Shown in pieces: positions 1-13,240 of a stretch of 64,000 nucleotides of DNA (the first letter of the stretch is position 1; every line of letters starts with the position of its first letter). The DNA lies in NCBI GenBank assembly GCA_947179485.1, contig OX359247.1, positions 54,037,131 to 54,101,130 of the forward strand, given 5' to 3'. A program made the translations under genes and the position numbers. Below the pieces are notes generated by a model. It searched no databases. It was not told the DNA's origin and worked only from the letters and a program-made list of their open reading frames with translations. The DNA comes from Allacma fusca (lineage: Eukaryota; Arthropoda; Collembola; Symphypleona; Sminthuridae).

Positions 1-281
1 GTAATAATTTATTACTTGTTTTTTTTTTTAAATTTTATTTTAAGAAAAGAGTTTCATTTAAATGTTTCTTTGAAATCCAAAACACATGCTGTTCAAATGT
101 AAGGGACCCCTAATACAAGCATTGTCTCTACAAGGGCTAAATTTATTTGAACAACAATCAATAATTACGGTGATGTTGCTATTAAATGCATAAATTAATA
201 TTCACTTGGTTACTTCATCAATTAACTTTGTCAAGTTTATTTGCCCCCAATATAATGCTCTCCTTAGAGGGGATCCCTTAG

Positions 282-313
<32 letters not shown>

Positions 314-329
314 TGTGTGTGTACTGTAC
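1..329 (-). other. Intron 1 of astacin A (partial)
   Basis: This is the start of the intron after exon 1 of gene A. It holds a compound TA/GA/GT microsatellite beside the splice donor (about 282-322). I see no coding signal in it. Confidence 0.7.
282..322. repeat. Compound (TA)n(GA)n(GT)n microsatellite
   Basis: Uninterrupted TA, then GA, then GT dinucleotides directly next to the exon 1 donor of gene A. The other family members lack it at this position. Confidence 0.9.
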
Positions 330-561
330 TGAAGTCATTGGAGATCGTATAGGGAACGGTAGCTTGTGGCCATCGGAAGTGTGACCCAATTATTCCCGCT
401 GAAGCCTTCCCATCCTCCAGAAGTTCCTTCTCCTTCTCCGAGATCACAATATCTCCTTCGAACAAACCCGCCATCTCTTCTGGGGCCGATCTTCGGACCC
501 TTGTTCGGGCATTTGAAGGGAGCACGAGAATAAGGACAAGCCACAGAGCTAGTATATGCAT
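330..561 (-). CDS. Astacin gene A, first coding exon only (gene runs off the left edge)
   Basis: This exon encodes the signal peptide and propeptide of a secreted astacin-family zinc metalloprotease. The start is the ATG at 561, followed by a hydrophobic leader (MHILALWLVLILVLPSNA). The propeptide carries LFEGDIV, the FxGD motif whose Asp blocks the zinc in known pro-astacins. Then comes AGIIGSHFRWPQATVPYTIS, the usual start of the mature domain. The exon is 232 bases long and ends in phase 1 at a GTACAG donor (329-324), exactly as in the paralogues. Exons 2-5, with the catalytic residues, should lie at lower coordinates outside the window, so activity cannot be judged. Confidence 0.85.
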
Positions 562-644
562 AGTCACTCTACGCAGTGTGTGATTTAACTAGGGAACAGC
601 TCAAATAGTAATAATTGAAATGAAGTAGAAGTGAGATTCTTAGC

Positions 645-652
645 TTTATATA
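645..652 (-). promoter_or_regulatory. TATA box of astacin A
   Basis: TATATAAA on the minus strand, followed by GCTAAGAATCTCACTTC, lies about 85 bases upstream of the ATG. The same block precedes genes B, C, E and F, which supports a shared core promoter. Confidence 0.7.
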
Positions 653-1635
653 GGGTACGATAAATACATAAATGTCTGAAATGAAGAAATGCCAATGATA
701 GCTTCAGTAGAATTATTATAATCAGCCACTTTGACTCCACTTTGTTTTATCTCGACAGTTTTTACCATACTCATTTCATGTGAAGCTGTCTTAATGATTC
801 ATTTAATTATTATTGAATTATTCATTTTGTTGTTCAACTGTCGGTTGCGGTTTCTCTGAAGAGCATACGTTTAGATAGGGATTTAAAAGGAATTTCTGTA
901 ATCCATAATTTTGATAATAGGAATAGACCCCGGATTATGCAATCGGTTGAATTTTATTTCCATAACGTATTTTCCGGGAGGAATTTTGTCCTCATTTTGT
1001 TATTTCCAGACCACGAGTGTAGAATTTACATGGCATAAAATGGGAGGCTCAATAGCTATTATTGTAGCTCCACCACAGTTAAAATGGCTTTATCTCAGCA
1101 GTTTTGATTTTACTCGTGCTATTGGTGAATCATTAATTTAATTAATACTCATATTAACTTCCCCGATTGTCCGCCGCGGTTTCTCTGAGAAAAATAAAAA
1201 CAAATAGGGATTTACAGATAATAGAAGCTGATACGTTTATCTACGTATATTTGTCTTAGCAGGATTTTAAAATAATTGCCGATTTTATTTTCGCAGACTC
1301 CGCTTCATATATTTCCCTAAGAATGAATTATCGTTTGGGGATTTTAGGGAAATAGTGAGGACTTTCGGATTTCTCCAAACCCCCGATTTGAACCATTGTG
1401 CTATTGCAAAATACTGGAAGAGTTCACATTTTAAAATGTTCTATTAAATTCCATGAGTCTGTCAAATCTGCGGAATTTCCTCTGACCTAAACCTTCCCAA
1501 GCCTGATCTGATACATGTACAAACCCGTCATATGTAATTATGTCAATCGAGATGCCCTAAATTCCAGCAGGGTATTCCCAACTCAATTTCACCGAGCTGC
1601 TCGTGACATTCTTGTGTTCAGTACTGTGTATTTTT
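653..1635. other. Upstream region of gene A
   Basis: Non-coding. It contains duplicated blocks shared with the other units: a block at about 720-800, TGCGGTTTCTCTGA at about 846-859, a second GCGGTTTCTCTGAG at about 1175-1190, and a conserved stretch at about 1350-1520. No open frame resembles a protein I recognise. Confidence 0.6.
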
Positions 1636-2076
1636 AGGGTGGCGTCAGCCCCCTAGTAAAATAACCTTGTCCGTACGTCCGGACGTCCGTGTGTCCTTCA
1701 GCACGATTACTCAAAAACTAATGAAACGATTTCAATGAAAGTTTTTATGGACATTACTTGTATCACAAGTAAGGCTGAGTTCGTATTTGGTTGAAATCGG
1801 CCGGATAGTTTTTTAGAAAAAAAATTCTTGAAATTTTGGACTTTATGTCAAACGACAGTTATCTCCAAAACTACTGAATGTATTTCAATGAAATGTTTTG
1901 TGAATATTGATTATGTAAATAGTAATGGCTCCTGTCTATATGTGGTTGAAATCGGCCGGATAGGTTTTTAGAAAACAATTCTGAAATTTAGAAAAAAAAA
2001 CTCAAATTTTATCCCACTTTGAAGGCGGTAGCTGACGCCACCCTACGCGAAGCCTCAAATTATCGCGTAGCGATGA
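1636..2076. mobile_element. Non-autonomous Helentron/Helitron2-like element (HINE type)
   Basis: AGGGTGGCGTCAGC at 1636-1649 is inverted as GCTGACGCCACCCT at 2031-2044, about 30 bases short of the right boundary. Just after it lies a perfect hairpin, CTACGCGA (2043-2050) with TCGCGTAG (2063-2070). The element sits inside a run of T; the matching site near 14,107-14,150 has the same flanks with an uninterrupted T run and no insert. Asymmetric inverted repeats, a 3' hairpin and T|T insertion are described features of Helentron/Helitron2 relatives. The inside holds two diverged tandem copies of about 150 bases (each with GTTGAAATCGGCCGGATAG). No coding capacity is seen. An ordinary MITE is the alternative. 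Confidence 0.6.
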
Positions 2077-2354
2077 TTTTTTTTAGAATATGAGCTATTA
2101 ATTATTTCACATGAGTGGCACTACTTGTCAATACCTCCGCTGTAATGCACCTGTGGGAAAGGGACAGTAAAACGGGCTGGATAAATAATAGATGTAAGAA
2201 AATATTCCATGTACCATTTCCCTGTCATAATATGACAGGGAGTTTTTATTAACGTCCATGTATTTATAATACGAACCGGACGTAGCCTTTGCATAAATCT
2301 GATTTGAGAGGTGATGACTCTAGAATAATTTGTCCTTGAACTTGTACTGTATCC
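2077..2354 (-). other. 3' flank of astacin B
   Basis: Non-coding region downstream of the stop of gene B. A minus-strand AATAAA at 2245-2250, about 105 bases past the stop, is a plausible poly(A) signal. Confidence 0.5.
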
Positions 2355-5300
2355 TCAACCAAATAATGAGAATAGCCAACTGTTTCTCCTGGAAGATTCA
2401 GTCGTGGTCGTTGTCACAGGAATTTCTTCAGGACATTCGTACATTCGATTGATTTTTAGAGCGTCCCATCGGCTCAGGTGTGTCCGTTGGCCAATCTTAA
2501 CTCCATATTTCTGTCAATTTTTCAATGTAATATTTGTGTGAAGTACCAATAGCTTATTAAAACACACATCAACTGCATGTAATAGTTAAATGAAAACAAG
2601 TCTAATGACAACGCACTTTCCACTCTTGTAATTCCATGTGTTGTTATATAAGTAAATGAAAATAGTATTGTGTCAGTGAATTTTCTTTAAACAGAACAAA
2701 ACAATTTGAGCATGTCTACATCTACTAGAATATTAAACTTTTCTTTCCAAAGATTAAGAGTCATTACAAGTGTCAAATTTTGTTTCTTTGAAGGCTCTTA
2801 TCGTAACAAAAACCTTAGAATGAATAATTACCTTTGGCACAATGGACTTGACACCTTTCCGTAACCCTTCCTCATTGACGAAAGCCCTATTGGAGTAATG
2901 CATCACACTGTCAAAGTCATAGGGAACTCCGAAATCAAAGGCTTCCTGCGTTGTGTACTTGACAAAATTGTGGCGATTTTCTGTCAAATCATATTTCCAG
3001 GGGAAAATTAATTTACTGCAATTTACAAGACAGGAATTTTACCTTGAACGAATATTTCGCCATACGCCCCCCCCCCTCCTCATTGCAGTGCCTTGGTTTG
3101 AATTTACAATGCACCCTCACCATTACAAATCAAAACTTTAATTTCTTCCTTACAATTAATAGGGGAGACAAATTCACATTGAGCTTCACGGGATTAGGTA
3201 TTGTCTGTGTACAAAATACTTTCTCTTGTAGAGAGAAGATACTGTAGGGGAATTTGGTAAATTTAATTAATTATAATAATTAAGTAATTAATAGTAACTT
3301 ACCTTCCGGTACATGGTCAAGATTAACAGTGACGTAGTCATCCCTATCCGTTCGAGACTGCTCATGCCAAAACCCGATGGCGTGTACCAGCTCATGAATT
3401 ACGATCCCTTTGGTAACGCATCCCACGGCCCTATTCAAAGTCACTTCCTGTGTCCGAAACAAAAAATTAAAGCTCCAGATTACAGGAGTAGTAAAATTGG
3501 TGATGATCATCACTGATGATGTTTTTTAACTGAGCACACATACATATGTTCATACGTATTATATTTATACAGATGATTAACAGAGTGAAGTTTCAGTCTC
3601 AAAGGGGAAACAATTTTTTAGGAAAATCATTAATTTATTTTAAAAAACGTTGAAAAGTTCTCACCTGTCCTATTTTCTCACCCCGACGACCCACAAAGGA
3701 AGAGCAACCCTGGCCATCTCGGATAAAAATATAGTTTGAATCCCCCTTACGACGTCTGAACCGAATACAAGTTTTTTCGCTTATTTCTGCCATTGCATCT
3801 TTCAGAATTTTCAATTCGTTGCTATCTGTTCAAATATCGCAAGGACAGACTAAATAAACAAATACCTATGTTGCAATTATAAATGATAAACCTTTGCATA
3901 TTTTAATTTAACAAAGTCCATAAACATTAAATTCTTATAATTTTTACTAATTCCATAATTAAGAGTAGTAATTAGATCCCAAACCAAAAGATTTGGTCCA
4001 GGCTGGTTTCTGGTCTGTTCCAGTCAGGCCCGAAAGTTTGTACTATTGAAATAGAGTTTTCTAAATTTATGTCGAAACGATAAATCTGTCAGAAAATGTT
4101 AGGGTCATATGAAGACAGTTCCTGTAGAAGGACCAGAACGGATCATTTGATAGGGCTAAATTATAAATTCGATGCCTACTTGTTTGAAAAGCATGCCCAA
4201 GGGTTTCAAGGGTATAGAAACCCTCCCAATTGTGTACTCTTTAGAAATGTTGGATCAGGGTCGGACCCCGCCGGGAATCGAACCCTGGACCGCTCTGGAT
4301 TTTAACGAAAAGGAAGAATTCAAAATATTTGTTCCAAACAGACCTGGATAACCGAAAAATAAGGTTTCCGTTAGTTCGTTATACGTTATTGTCATTTTTT
4401 TTCCGTTTTCGTTTTTGTTTTCGTTATTTTAAAATACCGTTATCGGTTAAAACGGTTTACAATCAAAATAAATTCGGTTAAACGGTTAATAACGGTATTT
4501 AACAAATTTATTTGTTATATTTGATTAGACTAATAACAAAAGTATTATTCAAACATTTCAAAACCACGGATCCAATACCATTCAAAATCCGTTTGTTCGA
4601 AGGAACAAAACGGCGTTCATTACCTCGTCCTTCATACTGCTTCGTCTTTCAGATAGTACAAATGCTAAGGCTGAAAACAGGCGTTCAACACTGACTTGAG
4701 TCGCAGGAAGGCAAATAATTACTCTAGCTATATATCTCAACGAAGTTGGACCATTACTGGCCCACCATTCGAACAGATCTAACTTTACGCCTTTTTTGTT
4801 TTTTTCACGCGGAATTTTCTCGTATAAGGCTAAACCTTCCAACAATGCTGTTCTGCTGGAAACAGAAGCCGTAAATGCAGATTCTTTGTTCTTGTCTTTA
4901 TTCCTCAGAAATACTTCGAACGGGTCCTCCTCGTCATCAGAAACATTAGCTTTAGGCTGCTCGACAACTTGCTCTTCAATTTCAATAAGCTTTTCTAACC
5001 GTTTGGAAACTGAAAGGATAGCTTCATGGGCCGTTATGGTTTGGTTTTCTGAAGTCAAAATGTTGAAAAACTACGATGACTTTTTGTCTGCCCATTTTTG
5101 TGGTCAAATTTTTTGAAACCCTTGGAACATACGTTGTAAATAAAGTGGAACAAACAATTAGCACTATTAGTAGAAACCTAAATACGCTGAAATAGAAAAC
5201 AATTAGCAAAAGCAGATGTGTTTGTACGAAACTAACAATACACAAGTCGAAATACGCTCAAATTTAACGAATCTAACAATAAGTAATTTATGCTTACTAG

Positions 5301-6044
5301 GTGAGTAATCAACGCACCGATATGTACATACTCCTATAAAATACGTTTACAATTAGCCACGCATTCCAACGGCATACGTTTTCATGGAGTTCAAGGGTTG
5401 GAAGTGGAGTTGGAAGGGAGGGGTACTGGTCGCATTTACAGTTGAGAAAAAACCTAAAATAACCGTATTTTTTCCGTTTCCGTTTCGGTTTCTGTTTTTA
5501 CTAAAACACATTTATCGTTTTTTTTCGTTTATCGTAATTCGTTTTTTTTTCGTTTTCGTTAGGATTTCAAAAACCGTTACTGTCATTTTTCCGGTAATAA
5601 CGTTATGAAATAACGTTATTCCATAACGTTATCCAGGCCTGGTTCCAAACCCCCAAAGTAGAGGCTGTTCGGACCACTAATAAAAACATCGTCTCCATAC
5701 AGGCTAAAATATTTAAACATAACCCAACACTTGGGTCAGGGGTTTTTTCTATGTACTAATTAATAATTATTTAAGTGGTACTCTTTTATAACGAGTGTGT
5801 CTACTGTACCGAAGGCATTGGAAAACAAATAGGGAATGGTAGCGTGTGCCCATCGATAGTGTGACCCAATTATGCCCGCTGAAGCCTCCCCCTCCTCCAG
5901 AAGTTCCTCCTCCTCCTCCTCCGGGATCATAATATCTCCTTCGAAGAATTTCCCGGATTCTTCTGGGGACGGTCTTCGAATCTTTTTCCGGGCATTTGAC
6001 GGAAGAACGAGAAGAAGGACGAGCCACAGAGCTGGTAAATGCAT
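2355..6044 (-). CDS. Astacin gene B, intact secreted metalloprotease (5 coding exons)
   Basis: Exons are 6044-5810, 3825-3665, 3447-3303, 2980-2832 and 2510-2355. The phases join into 281 residues with no stop. It should be a secreted zinc endopeptidase of MEROPS family M12A. Visible parts are the signal peptide (1-18), the FEGD propeptide switch (34-37, Asp37 as predicted zinc blocker), an acidic linker, the mature start near residues 55-59, and the zinc site with His150, Glu151, His154 and His160 ([15 protein letters not shown]). The Met-turn SVMHY is at 205-209 with Tyr209. Cys98, 119, 142 and 256 fit the two astacin disulfides. A short Thr-rich tail ends the protein; no EGF or CUB domains follow. 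Intron 1 is enlarged by a hAT insertion. Confidence 0.9.
3975..4305. repeat. Old hAT-like and tRNA-SINE remnants in intron 1 of B
   Basis: The first part has fragments rich in GGTCCAGACC/TTGGTCC-type sequence, shared at the same place with genes C and E, so the insertion predates the duplications. The end (about 4262-4305) carries GGGTTCGATTCCC on the minus strand, a tRNA T-arm/B-box-like sequence. It is degenerate and non-coding. Confidence 0.5.
4339..5641 (-). mobile_element. hAT transposon, internally deleted, 1303 bases
   Basis: The element has inverted ends (CAGACCTGGATAAC on the left, CAGGCCTGGATAAC as the reverse complement of the right) and a perfect 8-base target duplication, GTTCCAAA, at 4331-4338 and 5642-5649. 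Both are hAT hallmarks. The same target is present once and unfilled in genes C (10,360-10,367) and E (18,516-18,523). A minus-strand frame (about 5058-4582) encodes the hAT C-terminal dimerisation region with PATQVSVERLFSAL and SERRSSMKDEVMNAVLFLRT. The N-terminal BED finger and most of the catalytic core of a normal transposase of about 600 residues are missing, and no ATG opens the frame, so it cannot move by itself. Confidence 0.92.
4582..5058 (-). pseudogene. hAT transposase fragment, C-terminal dimerisation domain
   Basis: About 158 residues remain open. The motif LPATQVSVERLFSAL followed by SSMKDEVMNAVLFLRTN is the conserved C-terminal dimerisation segment of hAT transposases. Upstream domains are absent, so this is a remnant carried by the 4339-5641 element and not a host gene. 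Confidence 0.85.
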
Positions 6045-6125
6045 AGTCACTCTACAGTGTGTGCTATTAATAGGGAGCAGCTCAAGTAGTAATAAATGAA
6101 CTGAAATAGAAGTGAGTTTTGTTAG

Positions 6126-6134
6126 CTTTATAAA
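6126..6134 (-). promoter_or_regulatory. TATA box of astacin B
   Basis: TTTATAAAG on the minus strand, followed by the AAACTCACTTC block shared with paralogues, about 85 bases upstream of the ATG at 6044. Confidence 0.65.
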
Positions 6135-6689
6135 GGACATAATAAACTAAGAAATGCCTGATTATTTATTTAATTTTATTTATTTAATCACTTTCCCATT
6201 TATTTTCCGGGAGAATTTTTTCCTCATTTTGCTCTTTTCTCACCACAGGAGCAGAATTGTGTGCACAACAATAACAATACTATAATAATAACAATACTAA
6301 TTCTAGTGATAGTTTCACTAGAATTAGAATCACCCTTTTTGACTGTAGTTTTTGTTTTATCTCGACAGTTTTTACTATACTCATGGCATGTGAAGTGATG
6401 AACGGCTAAGCTATTACTTTAATTATTACTGAATTAATCACTTTCCTAACTGTCGGTTGCGGTTTCACTGAGGAGCGTACATAAGTATTTACTGATAGGG
6501 ATTTAACAGGAGTTTCTGTATCCATAATTTTGATAACAGGATTTTTAAATAATTACTTTTTTACGATTTTTTGACAATTGACATAATTTATATTCTGTGT
6601 CTCTTTTATTCACTGTAGCATATAAAATTCAATAGGGATAATTGAATCTAACGATATGTACTTTCCCCTTTCATGATCAACATATGTTT
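6135..6689. other. Upstream region of gene B
   Basis: Non-coding DNA paralogous to the upstream regions of A, C and E. It contains the shared block at about 6330-6415 and GGTTGCGGTTTCACTGA at about 6455-6470. Confidence 0.55.
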
Positions 6690-6840
6690 CTCTGAGAATG
6701 ACAAGTCACACGACTGGTACATAAATGCATGGTCACAATCCAATGTTTGCCATTAAGGGAACAGGTACAGTATGAATAACTAAAATAAAAGCGAGATTCT
6801 TACAGCCTTAATAAGGACACGATGAATAATTTAAATTTCT
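6690..6840 (-). pseudogene. Orphan astacin exon-1 and promoter relic
   Basis: On the minus strand the stretch reads like the family's 5' end: a GTAAGAATCTCGCTTTTATTTTAG leader-like region, a CTGTTCCCT block, then GACCATGCATTTATGTACCAG, matching the start-codon context and first codons of the paralogues (ATGCATTTACCAGCTCTG). The frame is lost after a few codons and no exons 2-5 belong to it before gene C ends. I read it as what is left of a deleted tandem copy. Confidence 0.55.
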
Positions 6841-7199
6841 GTGGTGTTATTCCCGAGCTTAGTTTTTATGATAAAAGCTTCATAAGTAGTTAATTCCTTT
6901 CATGAAAATTATCAAAACTAAAGATTTACGAGATTCAGTATTTCGGAATAAACCCCTGAATATTTAATGGTTGAATTTTATTTCACTAACGTATTTTTCG
7001 TGAGGATTTTTTTTCTCATATTGTCCTTTCCATACCACGAGTCGAGAATTTACATGGCATATGGTAATGGGATGCTCAGTAGCTAATTGTAGCTCCACTA
7101 CAGTTAAAATGGCTTTATCTCAACAGTATTGACTTTACTCTTTTTATGTTCAAGGGTGAATTATTAAATTATTTATTTAATGAGTACTCACATTGACTT

Positions 7200-7735
7200 C
7201 CACGATTGTCCGCCGCGGTGTTTGCAAATATTGTAAAAAGCAATAGAGATTTAATAGAAGCTGATACGTTTATCTACGTATAGTATTTGTGTACACAGGA
7301 TTTTAAAATAATTATTACAGATTTTATTTTCACAGACTACGATTCATATATTTCCCTAAGAATGAATTATCATCTGGAGATTTTAGGGTAATAGTCAGGA
7401 GTTTCGGATTTCTCCAAACCCCCGATTTGAACCATTGTGCTATTTTCAAAATACTGGAAGAGTTCACATTTTAAAATGTTCTATTAAATTCCATGAGTCT
7501 GTCAAATCTACGGAATTTGCTCTGGACTAAACTTTCTCATGCCTGATCTGATATGCGTACTAGCGATGGCAAATATGACCACATTGCTCATACGGGAAAT
7601 ATCGCTATCGCTATAACTTTATGTCCCATTCCATAGCGATCAAATTATCCCATGCAAAATATACCATTTTCTCTTAAAATAATTGTAACAGATTGGTAAA
7701 GATTAATGCGAATATTTTATTTAAGGCTGAAAGGG
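7200..7735. other. Spacer between the exon-1 relic and gene C
   Basis: About 7200-7560 matches the region at 1160-1530 upstream of A. From about 7563 to 7735 the match is replaced by unrelated sequence (with ATATCGCTATCGCTATAAC), after which similarity resumes. It may be an insertion/deletion scar or a transposon end. No coding signal. Confidence 0.4.
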
Positions 7736-7912
7736 ACAGTGAAACGATAAAGTGTAAATGGATGGATAAATAATAAATATAAGAAAATGTTCCGTGTATC
7801 CTTTCCCTGTCATTCTATGAAAGGAGTTTTTACTAAATTGTAGCCTCTACATAGATCTGATTTCAGAGGTGATGACTCGGGAATAATTTGCTCTTGAACT
7901 TGTACTGTACCC

Positions 7913-10757
<2,845 letters not shown>

Positions 10758-10841
10758 TGTCACTCTACGCAGTGTGTGCTATTTATAGTTATTCAGGTCA
10801 AGTAGTAATAATTGAACTGAAATAGAACTAAGATTCTAAGC

Positions 10842-10849
10842 TTTATATA
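10842..10849 (-). promoter_or_regulatory. TATA box of astacin C
   Basis: TATATAAA on the minus strand, about 85 bases upstream of the ATG at 10757, in the shared promoter block. Confidence 0.65.
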
Positions 10850-11952
10850 GGTCACAATAAACCAAGAAAATCCGGATTATTTAATAGTTTAATCACTTTC
10901 CCGCTGATGTTCCGGGAGAAATCTTTTTCTCATTTCGTTCTTATCAGCCAACAGGTCCATAATTTACGTGTCATAATGATAGGCACAATAACCAATAATA
11001 GCTTCACTAGAATCAGCATCACCCACTTTGACTGCAGTTTTGGTTGTATCTCGACAATTTTTACCGCATTCATTTCATGTGAAGTGATGAACGACTAAGT
11101 GATGCATTTATTTATTACTGTCATTTTCCTGACTTTTTCTTTCCTGACTGTCGATTGCGGTTTCTCTGAGGAACACAAGTACAGATAGGGATTTAATAGG
11201 AGTTTCTATAACCATACTTTTGCTAGCAGGATTTTTAAATCGAAAGTCTTGTAATAATTATTCCAGATTGTTTGACAACTGACAGAATTTTGTTTCGACA
11301 GTAGTATAAAATTCAATAGGGAGAAATACATACAAGGGATTATGAGTTGATATATTTACACTTCTTGATCACCCGTTTGATAACAATAAAAAAAGAATGT
11401 TTTCCTGAGCGACGCTCATCCAATGTCACAAAACAAACGTTTGTTTACTTTCTGAGAGCCCAAGTGTGGAATCACACTTCCCTTTCCTCACCCTTTGCTC
11501 ATCTTCCAGCTTTTGTCATGTATTTTAGTCCGAGCTTTCACTCAAAACTTTTTATTTATAGTGCACAATGAATCCTAATCTGATGTACCATTTCAGTCCG
11601 TCATTTCAATCTGATGTGTCATGTCATGACCCTTAAAAGTTAAAGGAGAGTCCGACGCCGGATTCTCGTTCGTAAAACAGGGCTAGTGTCAAAACAGTCC
11701 ACTGTGAAATATTAAAAGGGAGTTTACAATATAACGAGTGATGGATAAACAAATAACGTTGGTCCGCAGAGATGATACACCGAAATTTCCCTGCAATAAT
11801 TTATTAATTGCATGCAAACGAATTTTATCAAATATTTTGTAAATCCGACTAAGGATCCGAATCTGAGGTGATATTACCATAAATCCGATTTGAAAGGTGA
11901 TGTGAGATGATTTTGCTCTTGAACTGTAATTTCTTATGGAAACCAGGGGAAT
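10850..11952. other. Spacer between genes C and D
   Basis: Non-coding. It contains the shared upstream block (about 11,020-11,100) and GATTGCGGTTTCTCTGA at about 11,153-11,169. The left part is the promoter region of C; the right part is the 3' flank of D. A minus-strand AATAAA lies near 11,798. No open frame is convincing. Confidence 0.55.
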
Positions 11953-13240
11953 TTACATATGCTCAAAAAAGAATGGCCAACATAGAATACCATGGTCGAT
12001 CGGACCGACATACGCGATTGGTGACTCCGTCGTGCTTGTCTTGGTCTGAATTTGCCCAGAGCATTCGTACATCCGATTGATTTTAAGAGCGTCCATTTCG
12101 CTCAGGTACAACCGGTTGCCAATTTTAACTCCAGGTTTCTGTCAATATTTTAAATGTAAAATTTTTGCGTAACACAAAAAGTTACTAACAGTAGTCAAAT
12201 AACCTACATACGCTCAAGCTATAAGAGCAGGCCTAAACGCAAGGAATTCAACTCTTGTAATTCCATCTTTTGCGTTAAACGTTCAAAAAATAACATTGTT
12301 GCAAATGAGAATCTCTCCAAATTTTTTTATCATTATGGAGAATTTATTTTTATAATAGACTATACAGTTCTTATAATGGCCATGAGTGCACACTTTAGCA
12401 TGTGTATTTTATGACAAATCATACTTTTTACCCTCTGCGGCTTCCAGCGAATGAACGAATTAATTATCTGGGGAGGAAAAATATTTGAACACATCGGTAT
12501 TCATTACGACATTATTAATGTTTTTCCCCGAAAGATCAGTACTCTTTGCAACTGTCAAATTGCACTTCTTGTAAGGGAACTTGCACTATTGTAAAACCTC
12601 TAGATTGACTACCTTTGGCACAACTGACTTGGCACCTCTCCTACGCCCGTCCTCAGAAACGAAAGCCGTATCCTGGTAATGCATCACACTGTCGTAGTCA
12701 TAGGGAACTCCGAAATCAAAGGCTTCCTGCGTTGTGTACTTATCAAAATTGTGGGGTTGTTCTGTAAAAATTAGTTTAGTATCTACTCCAGGGAATACTG
12801 CTATAGTCATGTCCAACAGACTTTTGGTATTCCCTTACTGTCCACAGTCACAGTATCGTTTTTACAGTGTCACCTACAAATATGTATTTAAAATCCACCC
12901 TCGCCATTACAGAATCTCATCTATTCAATTGCTCTTACAATTATTAGAGTAGGAACAACTCACAGGGAGCTCTCCGTACGATTCTCCATACGTAATAATT
13001 TTGTCTGTATAAAAAACAATTCCTCCTACAAAGAGAGGATACTGTGGGGGATTTTGGTGAATTCATGTGTTAATAGTTTACCTTCTGGTGCATATTGAAG
13101 ATTCAGAGTGACGTAGTCATCTGTTATGGTGTCTATCCGTCCGAGACTGCTCATGCTAAAACCCGATGGCTTGTACCATCTCTAGAATTACAGTCCCTTT
13201 GGTAACACATCAGTTCCGTCCGCTCAAATTCACAGTCTAT
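11953..13240 (-). pseudogene. Astacin pseudogene D (exons 3-5 only, zinc site destroyed)
   Basis: Exon 5 (12138-11953) and exon 4 (12761-12613) are still open: KPGVKIGNRLYLSEMDALKI and FGVPYDYDSVMHYQDTAFV. Exon 3 (about 13237-13082) is degenerate. The HELVH region reads LEMVQ, a stop replaces Trp in GFWH, and extra bases interrupt the SRTDRD segment. Exons 1 and 2 are missing: upstream, a fragment of an exon 2 donor is joined to promoter-like sequence near 13,540. A deletion from the 5' leader to the end of exon 2 explains this. It is a dead tandem copy, clearly related to B, C and E. Confidence 0.85.

Noticed and set aside
4262-4305. A possible functional tRNA gene
   Set aside because: Only the T-arm/B-box part is convincing; no complete cloverleaf can be drawn, and the copies in C and E are degenerate, so a SINE remnant fits better.
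5872-6099. Serine-rich frames on the plus strand opposite astacin exon 1 (also near 10,588 and 18,728)
   Set aside because: They are antisense shadows of the Glu-rich propeptide codons; the same shadow appears opposite each paralogue.
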